This document shows, one piece after another, positions 17,633 through 26,536 of a stretch of 64,000 nucleotides of DNA; within the stretch, counting starts at the first letter, position 1; the number at the start of each line of letters is the position of its first letter. The DNA comes from Microbacterium arborescens. GTDB lineage: Bacteria > Actinomycetota > Actinomycetes > Actinomycetales > Microbacteriaceae. A program made the translations under genes and the position numbers. The stretch spans positions 62,001 to 126,000 of the forward strand of contig QNUV01000099.1 in assembly GCA_003339645.1 (NCBI GenBank), read 5' to 3'. Below the pieces are notes generated by a model that searched no databases, was not told where the DNA came from, and saw nothing but the letters and a program-made list of their open reading frames with translations.

Positions 17633-18015
17633 CCCTCACCCGATCTCTCTCCGCGACTGACGAGAGCACCCCGTCGCGCGAGATCTACCTGCAGCTGCGC
17701 GGACTCATCGTGTCGGGCATGCTCGCGGCCAACGAACGCCTCCCCACCGTCCGTCAGACCGCAGCCGACCTCGGCGTCGCGCCCGGCACCGTCGCGAAGG
17801 CCTACAAGCTGCTCGAGCAGGAGGGTCTCGTCGTCACCCGCACCGCCGCGGGAACCCGCGTCGCCGAATCGGCGGCGGTACTCCCCCGCCCCGTGCTCAA
17901 GCGGATCCGCGAGCTGACCGATGAGGCGCTGCGCACGGGCGCGGGGATCGACGATGTCGTGAGCGTGCTGCGGGCGCAGTGGGGCGCTCAGACCGAGCAG
18001 CCGCCGGCCGATTGA
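17629..18015 (+). CDS. GntR family regulator (YtrA subfamily)
   Basis: A 128-residue regulator with the N-terminal GntR winged helix (EIYLQLRGLIVSGML, LPTVRQTAADLGVAPGTVAK, YKLLEQEGLVVTRTAAGTRV) and only a short C-terminal helical dimerisation segment. That size defines the YtrA subfamily. The start codon overlaps the upstream membrane-protein stop by 4 bp. YtrA-type proteins usually repress their own operon in response to envelope-active compounds; here that is inference from architecture and coupling. It converges with the lipoprotein gene at 18029. Confidence 0.9.
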   Translation: MTLTRSLSATDESTPSREIYLQLRGLIVSGMLAANERLPTVRQTAADLGVAPGTVAKAYKLLEQEGLVVTRTAAGTRVAESAAVLPRPVLKRIRELTDEALRTGAGIDDVVSVLRAQWGAQTEQPPAD

Positions 18016-18028
18016 GGCAGGGCTCGGG

Positions 18029-18436
18029 CTACAGCCCACTCCGGATGACGACGACGCTGTCACTGATCTGTTCGCGGCCAGGGCGGCTCTCGGCATCCGG
18101 CAGGTAGCTGAAGTCGCCGACCTCGACGGCGGGCCCGCCCGTGACGGTCGTTCCGAGCCCGCCCCCGGACGAGCATGCGGTGCTCTCGAAGCCGCCGTCG
18201 CGGAGCTGAATGAGGCAGATCTCGTCGTCCTGGCTCTTCGCGAGGAACAGCTCGACGCCGTCCACTGCGCCGACGAAGCGCGTCGTCTCGGACGCGATGC
18301 CCTCGATCGCCCGTTCGTCGTCGACGACGTCGCGGTCGGTCTGCTCGGTCGCAAACTCGGGCAGATCGCCTGCCGAGCAGCCGGCGAGCAACAGGATCGG
18401 TGCGGCCAGGAGCAGTGCTTTCATCGGCGATCGCAT
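18029..18436 (-). CDS. Small lipoprotein of unknown function
   Basis: A 135-residue exported protein. The N-terminus has a lipoprotein signal (MKALLLAAPILLLAGC, lipobox LAGC). The mature part is acidic with two further cysteines (EICLIQL and ESTACSSG) and no recognised domain. The ATG at 18436 lies 6 nt after a TAGGGT hexamer, the leaderless arrangement seen at many starts here; an in-frame ATG four codons later is the alternative. It stands alone between the GntR and ABC-F genes. Confidence 0.75.
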   Translation of the reverse strand: MRSPMKALLLAAPILLLAGCSAGDLPEFATEQTDRDVVDDERAIEGIASETTRFVGAVDGVELFLAKSQDDEICLIQLRDGGFESTACSSGGGLGTTVTGGPAVEVGDFSYLPDAESRPGREQISDSVVVIRSGL

Positions 18437-18467
18437 GCCTGCACCCTATCGGGATGGCTGTCGAGAC

Positions 18468-20111
18468 TCAGGCCTCGGCGACGCGGCCGCCCTCGACGTG
18501 CCAGCGACGGTTCGTGCTCACGGCATCCAGCATCCGCCTGTCGTGGGTAACGAGCAGCAGCGTGCCGTCGTACGACTCGATCGCCTGCTCGAGCTGTTCG
18601 ATAGCGGGTAAGTCGAGGTGGTTCGTCGGCTCGTCGAGCACCAGGACGTTCACGCCTCGAGCCTGCAGCAGCGCGAGGCCGGCACGCGTGCGCTCTCCCG
18701 GCGACAGCTCGTCGACCGGGCGGAGCACGTGATCGGCCTTGAGGCCGAACTTCGCCAGCAGCGTCCGGACCTCGCCGGACGCCATTTCGGGTACGAGGGC
18801 CTCGAAAGCGTCGGCCAGCGGACGTGAGCCCACGAGCAGCGAGCGCGCCTGGTCGATCTCACCGATGCTCACGCTCGACCCGAGTCCCGCCGATCCCTCG
18901 TCGGGAGTCTGCCGACCGAGGATGGTGCGCAGCAGCGTCGACTTGCCGGCACCGTTCGGCCCGGTGATGCCGATGCGGTCGCCGGCGTTGACCTGCAGCG
19001 AGACCGGTCCGAGCGTGAACGCCCCCTGCCGGACGACCGCGCCGTTGAGCGTCGAGACGACGGAGCTCGACCGCGGCGCAGCACCGATCGTGAATTCGAG
19101 CTGCCACTCCTTGCGGGGTTCCTCGACTTCTTCGAGCCGGGCGATGCGGCTCTCCATCTGGCGCACCTTCTGCGCCTGCTTCTCGCTCGACTCCGTCGCG
19201 GCCTTGCGCCGGATCTTGTCGTTGTCGGGGTTCTTCTTCATCGCGTTGCGGACGCCCTGGCTCGACCACTCGCGCTGCACGCGGGCACGCGCGACGAGAT
19301 CGGCCTTCTTGCCCGCGAACTCGTCGTACTTCTCGCGAGCGTGACGGCGCACGGTCGCCCGCTCTTCGAGGTAGGCGTCGTAGCCGCCGCCGTAAATGCG
19401 GTGCGAGTTCTGCGCGAGGTCGAGCTCGAGCACACGGGTGACGCTGCGCGCGAGGAACTCACGGTCGTGGCTGACCAGCACGACTCCCCCGCGCAGGCCG
19501 CGCACGAAAGCTTCGAGGCGCTCGAGCCCGTCGAGGTCGAGGTCGTTCGTCGGCTCGTCGAGCAGCACGATGTCGAAGCGGGACAACAGCAGGGCCGCGA
19601 GTCCGACGCGCGCCGCCTGACCACCCGAGAGGGATGTCATGAGGATGCCGTCGGCGTCGAGCTCGAGCCCGAGGTCGGCGAGCACGATCGGCAGGCGCTC
19701 GTCGAGGTCGGCCGCACCGCTCGCGAGCCAGCGCTCCAGTGCCGTGGCGTACCGGTCGTCGGCGCCGGGGATCGAGGGATCGCCGAGGTCGGATGCCGCG
19801 GCATCCATCTCCGCCGTCGCCTCCGCGCACCCGGTGCGGCGGGCGATGTACGCGGCGACGGTCTCGCCCTCGACGCGCTCGTGCTCCTGCGGCAGCCAGC
19901 CGACGAACGCGTCAGCCGGAGCAAGACTCACGGTTCCCGCCTGCGGCACATCGCGCCCGGCGAGGATGCGGAGGAGCGTCGACTTGCCGGCACCATTGGC
20001 GCCGACGACCCCGACGACATCCCCCGGGCTAACTGTGAGATCGACGCCATCGAAGAGTGTGCGGTGGCCGTATCCGCCGGCGAGGCCCTGAGCGACGAGA
20101 GTTGCGGTCAC
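18468..20111 (-). CDS. ABC-F family ATPase
   Basis: A 547-residue soluble protein with two ABC ATPase domains and no membrane segment. It has Walker A GANGAGKST and GPNGAGKST, signatures LSGGQAARVGLA and LSPGERTRAGLA, and Walker B VLLDEPTNDLDL and VLVLDEPTNHLDL. The long linker between the domains (about residues 230-330) is rich in Arg, Lys and Glu. ABC-F proteins act on the ribosome as translation factors or as antibiotic target-protection proteins; sequence alone cannot decide between these. The GTG at 20111 is chosen for its fit with the conserved N-terminus and a GGAAG upstream. Confidence 0.9.
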   Translation of the reverse strand: MTATLVAQGLAGGYGHRTLFDGVDLTVSPGDVVGVVGANGAGKSTLLRILAGRDVPQAGTVSLAPADAFVGWLPQEHERVEGETVAAYIARRTGCAEATAEMDAAASDLGDPSIPGADDRYATALERWLASGAADLDERLPIVLADLGLELDADGILMTSLSGGQAARVGLAALLLSRFDIVLLDEPTNDLDLDGLERLEAFVRGLRGGVVLVSHDREFLARSVTRVLELDLAQNSHRIYGGGYDAYLEERATVRRHAREKYDEFAGKKADLVARARVQREWSSQGVRNAMKKNPDNDKIRRKAATESSEKQAQKVRQMESRIARLEEVEEPRKEWQLEFTIGAAPRSSSVVSTLNGAVVRQGAFTLGPVSLQVNAGDRIGITGPNGAGKSTLLRTILGRQTPDEGSAGLGSSVSIGEIDQARSLLVGSRPLADAFEALVPEMASGEVRTLLAKFGLKADHVLRPVDELSPGERTRAGLALLQARGVNVLVLDEPTNHLDLPAIEQLEQAIESYDGTLLLVTHDRRMLDAVSTNRRWHVEGGRVAEA

Positions 20112-20325
20112 CGGACGATTCTTCCATCTGGTGGGAGGCGAACCCACCTTGCTCCGGCCCGCAGACGACCACGACGACCTATCGGCGCGTCGAGACTGCG
20201 GGTCCTACTGGCTACCTGAATCAAGACATGACACCCTTATGCCGCTCTGCGCCCTCCGGTGGCGTTTCGACGAACAAGCCACCAGAATGCGCCGCGGCAA
20301 ATAGGCGGTCTCGGCAAAGCGCTAG

Positions 20326-20349
20326 GTTTATGAGAGTCTTCTCATAAAC
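20326..20349 (+). promoter_or_regulatory. 10-bp palindrome in the promoter/leader of the DUF2510 gene
   Basis: GTTTATGAGA and its exact complement flank a GTCT loop; allowing one bulged base, the arms extend by CTAG on each side. A TAGGTT hexamer (20323-20328) overlaps the left arm and could be a -10. It is unusually AT-rich for the window. The 320-bp gap 20112-20431 between the divergent ABC-F and DUF2510 genes contains nothing else I can assign. Confidence 0.5.
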
Positions 20350-20431
20350 TAGTCGCGACTTGCCCAGGGCTCTGGCAGGTCCCGACTACTTGGTCGAGCT
20401 TTCGGCCCTGACAGCCCGTGGGAGGAATACC

Positions 20432-21499
20432 TTGACCGACGCGACCCCTAGATCTGCACCTGCCGGGTGGTACCGCGCCGACCTCGAGAACCAAGAGCGT
20501 TACTGGGACGGCACCGGATGGACTGACCAGGTTCGCCCGTACGTGCCCGCCCCGTCGGGCGATGCCCCTTCGGCAGCTGTCCATCAACAAACCAAGAAGA
20601 AGCACCGGAGCGTACTCGGCATTATCGGCTTGAGTGTTGCCACGATCGGGTTGATCTTTGCATGCATCCCGGGGGCCTTGGTGGTGGGCTGGGTGTTGTT
20701 GCCGATCGGGTTCATCCTTGGCATCGTCGCACTCTTCCAGAAGGACAAGCGCAAGTGGCAAGCCATTACGGCAATTGGCGTTTCGATGGTCGGCACGATC
20801 GTCGGAGCGATCGTCTTCGTGGCCCTGACCGCCGGAGCCCTCAGCGACGCTGTCGACGACACCGCCGCCGACGAGATCGGCAACTCGGACGCAGCCGTCG
20901 ACGACATGGAGGAGCCCGATAAGCCGGCGGCACCCGTGGTCGAGGATCTGGTGCTGGGAGAGACCGCTTTCGGCGTCGATACCGAAAGTGGCATCGGCTG
21001 GTACGCCGTGCAGGTCACGAACCCGAACGAGAACCACGTGTTCGCCAGCGCCGGTATCGACGTCGAGGCATACGACGCAAACGGAGTGCTGGTCGACACA
21101 GACAGCACGTACGGCGTCATCCTCTCGGGGACTTCCTGGTATGTCGGGGACTTCTTCGACATCGGTTCGTCTCAGATCGACCACATCGAGGTGCGAGGGC
21201 CAACTGCGGAGTCCGCCACGCACTCGCCGGCTGCGGAGACTGGAATGTTCACCGTCAGCGAGGTGACCACCGGCTCCGAGTACGACTACATGACCGTTAA
21301 CGGCACAGTAAGTAGCAACTTCTCCGAGGACCAGAACGGCGTCCGCATTGACCTGATCGCTCGCGACGGCAGCGGAAGGATCGTCGGAGTCGACTACACC
21401 TTCACTGACCGCGTACCCGCGGGAGGCACGGCGGCGTGGAATGTTGGCTTTTGGGAAGTGCCCCTGGACAGCAAAGTAGAGGCCTACCCCCACCTCTGA
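20432..21499 (+). CDS. DUF2510 membrane protein with extracytoplasmic beta domain
   Basis: A 355-residue protein. It starts with a DUF2510 module (APAGWYRADLENQERYWDG, then WT), a short Trp-rich domain common in actinobacterial membrane proteins. Two or three transmembrane helices follow at ~60-140. After an acidic linker comes a ~190-residue external beta-rich domain with a duplicated look (FGVDTESGIGWYAVQVTNP and later YDYMTVNGTVSSNF), resembling FxLYD/DUF4352-type folds. The TTG at 20432 is chosen because GGAGGA lies 6 nt upstream; the DUF2510 module starts ten residues later. GC is visibly below the window average, suggesting an accessory gene. Function unknown. Confidence 0.75.
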   Translation: MTDATPRSAPAGWYRADLENQERYWDGTGWTDQVRPYVPAPSGDAPSAAVHQQTKKKHRSVLGIIGLSVATIGLIFACIPGALVVGWVLLPIGFILGIVALFQKDKRKWQAITAIGVSMVGTIVGAIVFVALTAGALSDAVDDTAADEIGNSDAAVDDMEEPDKPAAPVVEDLVLGETAFGVDTESGIGWYAVQVTNPNENHVFASAGIDVEAYDANGVLVDTDSTYGVILSGTSWYVGDFFDIGSSQIDHIEVRGPTAESATHSPAAETGMFTVSEVTTGSEYDYMTVNGTVSSNFSEDQNGVRIDLIARDGSGRIVGVDYTFTDRVPAGGTAAWNVGFWEVPLDSKVEAYPHL

Positions 21500-21544
21500 T
21501 CGGAGAGCACGCTCGCGCCGGCGCCCGAGGGCCGCAGGGAGCCG

Positions 21545-22237
21545 CTAACGGTCCTGATTAGTCGTCGTCGGCCCGGGAAAACTTGCTTGAGGCGCCTGCG
21601 GATCCCCGAGCGCCGCGTCGCGTTCTCTGCGCCAGGTGACCAGGTATGGATAGGCGGTGTTCACGTCGTGTGCGCGGCGAGCGGCGCGGACCGCGGGGGC
21701 GAGCAGAGCCGCGTCGGCGCGATCGTACGAGTGACCGAAGGGCAGGGGGAACCGCGACCGGAAGTGGTCCATCCACAGCAGCACGAGGTCGCCGTCGTGG
21801 GCGAGGACCCCGTTCGAGAACGATCCGCGCTCGTGGCGGACGATGTCCCAGCCGCCGTCCGTCCGCGGAACCGCTGAGAAGTCGGGGTCACCCATCCAGC
21901 GCCACGCGTCGCGGTGGCGGATCGGCGCGCCGATGCGACCGGCGAGGGTTGCAGCGAGGGCGTCGGGCGTCCAGGGCGCGGGGAAGAACGACGAGAGGCT
22001 CGCGATCAGCGCGAGCGGGCTGAGGCCTCCAGCATCCGCACTCTTGCGCTCGGCGGCGAGAGCTTCGTTGAGGATGACCGTGTTCGTCGCGGGCGCGCCG
22101 GCATCTAGCATCGCGAGATACAGCTGCAACATGTCGAGGTAACGCCGGTGGTCGGCGGCCGTCACGAACGGCGGGAGCGGGATGTCGGCGACGGGCTCGC
22201 GCCCTGCAGGCACGTCGGCGTCGAGGAACTGTTCCAT
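21545..22237 (-). CDS. Hypothetical protein, 230 residues
   Basis: A soluble, mostly helical protein that I do not recognise. Visible sequences are PLPPFVTAADHRRYLDML, LIASLSSFFPAPW and GDLVLLWMDHFRSRFPLPFG. No signal peptide or membrane helix is present. The ATG at 22237 gives a sensible N-terminus; the open frame continues about 40 codons upstream, but that part is Arg/Ser-rich and overlaps the divergent promoter region. It is divergent from the two small membrane-protein genes at 22349. Confidence 0.65.
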   Translation of the reverse strand: MEQFLDADVPAGREPVADIPLPPFVTAADHRRYLDMLQLYLAMLDAGAPATNTVILNEALAAERKSADAGGLSPLALIASLSSFFPAPWTPDALAATLAGRIGAPIRHRDAWRWMGDPDFSAVPRTDGGWDIVRHERGSFSNGVLAHDGDLVLLWMDHFRSRFPLPFGHSYDRADAALLAPAVRAARRAHDVNTAYPYLVTWRRERDAALGDPQAPQASFPGPTTTNQDR

Positions 22238-22348
22238 GCCGACAGTTTGGCGCAGAGCGGCGCGGGCGCTGGGGAGGTGAGGCTCAAGTGCGTCATTCGA
22301 ACGACGACCACGAGTCGATAGCATCGAGGTCAATCCTCGGGAGGGCGC

Positions 22349-22552
22349 ATGAGGAAGCACTGGACCATATGGTCGGCATCCGTACTGGCTCTCCTGAGCC
22401 TGATCGTGGTTCTGGGGAACGTGCTCCCTCCCGACTCACCCGTCACGACTTTCGTCACCTTCGCGACCATCATCATCTCGAGCGGCGGGCTGTACTGGCT
22501 GCATCAGAAGCGGAGCCGGACGCGCGAGAAGAGCGGTCACAGCGACGGATGA
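22349..22552 (+). CDS. Small two-helix membrane protein
   Basis: A 67-residue protein with two hydrophobic helices (WSASVLALLSLIVVLGNVL and TTFVTFATIIISSGGLYWL) and a basic C-terminal tail (HQKRSRTREK). The ATG at 22349 is preceded by a strong GGGAGGG. A small CGAGG/CCTCG hairpin lies directly before the ribosome-binding site. Its stop overlaps the start of the next small membrane gene (ATGA), so the two are made together. No family recognised. Confidence 0.65.
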   Translation: MRKHWTIWSASVLALLSLIVVLGNVLPPDSPVTTFVTFATIIISSGGLYWLHQKRSRTREKSGHSDG

Positions 22553-22731
22553 CTGCACCCCGCCAGCTCACGAGCCCCGGCTTCATCACGGGAGCCATCG
22601 TGTACGTCACGATTATCGTGACGTTCGTGGTCCTCGGGGCCGCCAATTTCGGTCGCGGGAACGACGATGCACCGCCTGTCCTGCCGTCGGACTTTCCGCG
22701 CCCGACCGTTACTCGGACCGTCGGCCCCTGA
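22549..22731 (+). CDS. Small single-helix membrane protein
   Basis: A 60-residue protein with one transmembrane helix (FITGAIVYVTIIVTFVVLGA) followed by a Pro-rich, probably external tail (PVLPSDFPRPTVTRTVGP). The ATG overlaps the TGA of the preceding small membrane gene by 4 bp, which together with the strong ribosome-binding site of that gene is the main evidence that it is translated. Function unknown. Confidence 0.6.
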   Translation: MTAPRQLTSPGFITGAIVYVTIIVTFVVLGAANFGRGNDDAPPVLPSDFPRPTVTRTVGP

Positions 22732-22769
22732 GAACGGCCGCGCTGGCCTCTCGCGAGGGGGTCTCAGCG

Positions 22770-22997
22770 CTACGGACGAACCCGAGCCCCGCGCCCGTCG
22801 AAGACGACCACGTCGTCGTGCTGCAACTGGCGTCCGCGGCGGCGGTCGACCTCGCCGTTGACCGTGACGAAGCCGTCGATGATGGCTTCCTTCACGTCTC
22901 CGCCCGAGTCGAGCAGGCCCGCGAACTTCATGAACTGGCCGAGGCGGATGCCGTCGCTCCCGATCGAGACGTCGATGATCCGGGGAGTTTCAGCCAT
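22770..22997 (-). CDS. S4-domain RNA-binding protein (YbcJ/RlbA-like)
   Basis: A 75-residue protein made almost entirely of an S4 RNA-binding domain (IRLGQFMKFAGLLDSGGDVK, DGFVTVNGEVDRRRGRQL, DDVVVF). Such small S4 proteins bind structured RNA and are thought to act in ribosome or RNA metabolism. The ATG at 22997 lies 6 nt after TAGCAT, predicting a leaderless mRNA. It is convergent with the two small membrane genes and lies just downstream of the LysM gene on the same strand. Confidence 0.85.
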   Translation of the reverse strand: MAETPRIIDVSIGSDGIRLGQFMKFAGLLDSGGDVKEAIIDGFVTVNGEVDRRRGRQLQHDDVVVFDGRGARVRP

Positions 22998-23017
22998 GCC
23001 GAAATGCTAGCCGAGCG

Positions 23018-23569
23018 CTACGGGCGGAGGATCAGGATGTCGCCGGGCTGGATTTCCACCGGGGGCATGAACTTGCCGTTATACGACATCACAGTGACGT
23101 AGTCGATGCACAGGCGATCGCTGATGCCCCACGCCGTGTCGCCGGACGCCACCGTGTAAGTCGAGATCTCGCCCTCATCGTTCAGCCCGACCTCGCCAGA
23201 TGCGTAGGGAGCCGGGCCGAGGTCTGTGATGGTTCCACCGAGCCTCGCCGCGGGATTGCCCGCATCGTAGGGATGGATCGCGGCCCACGTCGGGCAGTCG
23301 CCTGGCCCTATGGTCGGGATGGCGATTCCACCACCGATGTCCTGATACCCGGGGAGCTCGTCCTCGGTGCCGACAGGAGACGTCGTCTCGATGGCAGCAT
23401 CTGTCGGCGGGCTAGCCGGCCCCTGATCCGTTGCCGTGTGCTCAACAGACGCCCCGGAGTCGGAGGTGGTGGAGCTCGAGAAAGATGCGAAAGCCGGCGC
23501 GGCCATCGCGACGAGGCCGGCGACCGCCAGAGCGGAGACACCGAGCAACACACCTTCGCCCTTGTTCAT
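23018..23569 (-). CDS. LysM-domain exported protein
   Basis: A 183-residue exported protein. An N-terminal hydrophobic helix (VLLGVSALAVAGLVAMAAPA) acts as signal peptide or anchor. A Ser/Thr/Pro-rich linker (residues ~35-75) and a C-terminal LysM domain (~135-183; YTVASGDTAWGISDRLCIDY, IQPGDILILRP) follow. LysM binds peptidoglycan, so the protein should sit in the cell wall. No catalytic domain is present. The ATG at 23569 lies 8 nt after TAGCCT, consistent with leaderless translation. Confidence 0.85.
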   Translation of the reverse strand: MNKGEGVLLGVSALAVAGLVAMAAPAFASFSSSTTSDSGASVEHTATDQGPASPPTDAAIETTSPVGTEDELPGYQDIGGGIAIPTIGPGDCPTWAAIHPYDAGNPAARLGGTITDLGPAPYASGEVGLNDEGEISTYTVASGDTAWGISDRLCIDYVTVMSYNGKFMPPVEIQPGDILILRP

Positions 23570-24109
23570 TGTTGGGGAGGCTATCCGACACTCGTGTCGG
23601 CGCGCCAGAGCGTCCGAGCATCCAATCCGGCGAGACGGTTACGGTCGAGACCGTCACGCCCGTAGCGTTGTCGGCACGATGGCGAGCCTGCGCCGCAGAC
23701 ATCGACACGGCGCCAGTCGGGTCGCATTCATCCGTTGCCATCGATCTCGCCTATCCCCACCACAGCGCCGTCATACCTCAAAACAACACGTTCGCCATCG
23801 TCGCTTACACCCCGCAAATCAGTCCACGTCCCACACATACGCACGAGCTCCGGCGCGATTCCCGGCGGCGGTCTGATCGACGTTTCCCCCGTCATCAGAA
23901 ACACCGACACCACCTTCGACGAGTTCCAGTGGAAGCGAGTTTCTTCCGGCGGCTGCGAGACGTTCGAGCTGAACCGCGCGTTCACAACCGACCGCGCCCG
24001 GGAACTTTTCCGGGTCGTTGCACGAATCAACCGGGTCAACGAGGTCGTCGCCGGATACCTGCGTCAAGCAGGTCCTCGCGGTCGATATGAACGTGCCGGC
24101 GGGAGTCGC
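23570..24109. other. 540-bp region without a confidently assigned gene
   Basis: Between the LysM gene and the response regulator. A minus-strand open frame (23728-24039) and the plus-strand extension upstream of the regulator (from 23735) both have G/C-rich third positions, so codon bias does not decide between them. I recognise neither product. A sensor kinase would normally precede a NarL-type regulator on this strand and is absent; the segment may be the remnant of such a gene or an unrelated insertion. Confidence 0.4.
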
Positions 24110-24736
24110 GTGAGCGTCATCCGGGTGCTCGTCGTCGATGATCAGGAGCTTCTTCGTCGCGGCCTGCGAATGATCCTCGAGACCGACAGCGGCGTCGAGG
24201 TGGTCGGCGATGCGGAGGACGGTTCGCGGGCGCTCGCGCTCATCCCGACCGTCCGCCCCGACATCGTGCTCGCGGATGCGCGCATGCCCGTCCTCGATGG
24301 GCTCGGGCTCGTCCGAGAGTGCGCGGTGCATCATCCGGGTCTGCCCGTTCTCGCCCTCACGACGTTCGACGACGCGGAACTCGTTCGATCGCTGCTCGAC
24401 GCGGGCGCCGCGGGGTTTCTTCTGAAGGATGTCTCAGCCGACCGCCTGCTCGACTCGATCAGGCAGGTCGTGAATGGCGGCTTGGTCATCGACCCGCGCG
24501 TCGCTCGCGTCGCGCTCAGCCGTGACAGCGGTGCCGCTCCCCCGCTCTCACCCGAGCTGACGCAGACGGAGCGGGCCGTCGCCGACCTGCTCGCGCTCGG
24601 GCTACCGAACGCGGAGATCGCGGCACGCCTACATCTCGCTCACGGCACCGTGAAGAACGCGGTCTCGGCGCTGCTGAGGAAGCTGGGACACAGTGACCGG
24701 ACGTCGCTGGCGTTGGAATTGGCGCGCGGGAGGTGA
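24110..24736 (+). CDS. NarL/FixJ family response regulator (no adjacent kinase)
   Basis: A 208-residue two-component response regulator. The receiver domain (~1-120) has the acidic pair in VVDDQ, the phospho-acceptor Asp in VLADARMP (residue 56) and the Lys in FLLKDVS. The C-terminal LuxR HTH (~140-205) reads LTQTERAVADLLALGLPNAE and HLAHGTVKNAVSALLRKLG. The GTG at 24110 is chosen because GGGAG lies just upstream and the receiver strand begins there. No histidine kinase lies next to it, unlike most actinobacterial NarL-type pairs. Confidence 0.88.
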   Translation: MSVIRVLVVDDQELLRRGLRMILETDSGVEVVGDAEDGSRALALIPTVRPDIVLADARMPVLDGLGLVRECAVHHPGLPVLALTTFDDAELVRSLLDAGAAGFLLKDVSADRLLDSIRQVVNGGLVIDPRVARVALSRDSGAAPPLSPELTQTERAVADLLALGLPNAEIAARLHLAHGTVKNAVSALLRKLGHSDRTSLALELARGR

Positions 24737-24784
24737 GCGCAACCAGGGCTCCGCTCGGGAACCGCTCGGGCGCGCTCGCTCGGG

Positions 24785-26536
24785 TCAGGCGCGGCCCGCT
24801 TGCAGGCCGACATCGATGACAGATCTCATGTACTCCCGGAGACCAGGGTCACAGACGTACACGTACGTCCCCAGAATCCCGCGCGTCAGCAGGACTCCGT
24901 AGATGTTTTGGACGAGCGCGAGGAGATCCGCGTCCGTCGTGCGCCGACCGAGCTGGCTCAGGTTCTCCTTGCCCTTCCTATCGCGGTACGCAGCGCGATC
25001 CACCGCGACTCGTCCGTCATAGCGCAAATCGTTACCGATGATCACGCCGGTGTAGTTGAGGTCGTATCCCTGAACCGTATGGATGGATCCCACCTCCTCC
25101 AGCGACCCGGGAGAGTTGATCCAGTCCTTGTCAGTGCGATTCCACGTGAACGGGATCCCTTCCAGCTCGAAGTCGGATCCCGGTTTGTTCCCTCGTGTCC
25201 TCCAATCCCAGGCGTAGCCGGCCACGAGACGGGCAAGCCCAACCTCGCGGTCGCGCTCGCGGATCGCATCTTGCATGCCCGCGACGCTGTCGAAGAACCT
25301 CAGATCGTATTTGCCGAAGTCAGGGCGGTCTCCCGCCCGCAGCTCGCCTCGCAGCAGCTGACGAGTGAACCCGACATAGTCGGCATCCGCCCTGACGCGC
25401 ATCTGTCTCGCTAAGGGGAACCACCGCTTGTCTCGCTGCGCGTCCCTGATCTCGGTGTCAAGCACGTCACTCGGGAGATCTGCCGGCCGGACACCCTGCC
25501 GCTCGTCGATGAGCAAGATCTGGTGACGGCTTTGCGCACGGACCCAGTCGAGTTGAGTCTTGGTCGTGTCGTCCAGTCCGAAGAGCCGTGCGTTGATCTC
25601 AGCGAAGTCCCGGTTTCGGATGCCCGACGACTGATTCGCGCGACGATTGAGCCGGTGCGTTTCGTCCACGATCAGTAGGTCGAACGGCACCGTCGACTTG
25701 CCCACATCGAAGGGGTTGAGAACGAGCTCCTCGCTGACCTTGGGGGTCTTCCGAAAGACCTTCTTGATCGAGTCGCGTAACGACTGCTGCGGGACGACGA
25801 GCCCGATACGGACGCCCCTCAGCAACTCCCGGTTCTCAGGAACGAAAAACTCCGCAAAGAGGGAATCCTGTTCGACTTCATCCGCGTCGTCATAGTCGCG
25901 TATGTCACCCAGCAGCTTCATGAGGAAGATGGCAACGATGGTCTTGCCAGTGCCGGGGTTTCCCTGGATGACGCTGGTGGATCGGGTGCCCGCCGCGAGA
26001 TCTTCCAGAAGCGCCTCGACGATCTGCTCGACGGCAATCGCTTGCTCATGCGTGAGGACCTTGAACGGCGAGAGCTTGAATAGATCGGTGTTCTCGATCT
26101 CGGGAATGCTCCGCTGAAATAGCCCCTTGGAGCGCAGCTGCTCGAAGACCTCGCGAAAGCCCTCCCGGTACCGTTCCCGCTCGTAGTAGCGCGCATCGAT
26201 GATGCCCTCGTTGCCGTTGAGAACGGTGAAGTGCCCGTCACCTGCAAGCCAGCGGATGAGATGCGACTCGAGATCGAGGCAAGCTGACTTGTTGAATGCC
26301 TCGTCGATCACCACCCGCGATCGGCGCAACGCCGCCTTGGCCGGATTGCGCAGGTGCTGCTCCATCCGCGAGGCAGCATTGATGGTCTCGCCGACATAGA
26401 CGAGCGGTGGGCCCGGGGCTCCGGCGCTGTCGAGTACATACACGACCGGCCAATTCGTCCGCCGCTCATCTTCAGACGCCCAAGCCCGGACGTTTGACGC
26501 GATGAGGTCGAACTCCTGAATCTCAGAGGGCGTCAT
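24785..26536 (-). CDS. GIY-YIG nuclease / DUF2075 P-loop (helicase-like) fusion
   Basis: A 583-residue two-domain protein. Residues ~15-120 form a GIY-YIG nuclease domain with the core residues present: WPVVYVLD and LVYVGET (the two Tyr), Arg in SRMEQHL, Glu in LDLESHLI and Asn in LNGNEG. Residues ~170-580 form a DUF2075 superfamily-1-like motor: Walker A GNPGTGKT, Walker B LLIVDETHRL, motif III-like ILLIDERQ, and later HTVQGYDLNYTGV and GVLLTRG. It should bind and cut nucleic acid in an NTP-driven way. The ATG at 26536 has GGAG upstream and overlaps the MazG-like gene by 14 bp. GC is clearly lower than around it. A role in phage or plasmid defence is an inference. Confidence 0.85.
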   Translation of the reverse strand: MTPSEIQEFDLIASNVRAWASEDERRTNWPVVYVLDSAGAPGPPLVYVGETINAASRMEQHLRNPAKAALRRSRVVIDEAFNKSACLDLESHLIRWLAGDGHFTVLNGNEGIIDARYYERERYREGFREVFEQLRSKGLFQRSIPEIENTDLFKLSPFKVLTHEQAIAVEQIVEALLEDLAAGTRSTSVIQGNPGTGKTIVAIFLMKLLGDIRDYDDADEVEQDSLFAEFFVPENRELLRGVRIGLVVPQQSLRDSIKKVFRKTPKVSEELVLNPFDVGKSTVPFDLLIVDETHRLNRRANQSSGIRNRDFAEINARLFGLDDTTKTQLDWVRAQSRHQILLIDERQGVRPADLPSDVLDTEIRDAQRDKRWFPLARQMRVRADADYVGFTRQLLRGELRAGDRPDFGKYDLRFFDSVAGMQDAIRERDREVGLARLVAGYAWDWRTRGNKPGSDFELEGIPFTWNRTDKDWINSPGSLEEVGSIHTVQGYDLNYTGVIIGNDLRYDGRVAVDRAAYRDRKGKENLSQLGRRTTDADLLALVQNIYGVLLTRGILGTYVYVCDPGLREYMRSVIDVGLQAGRA

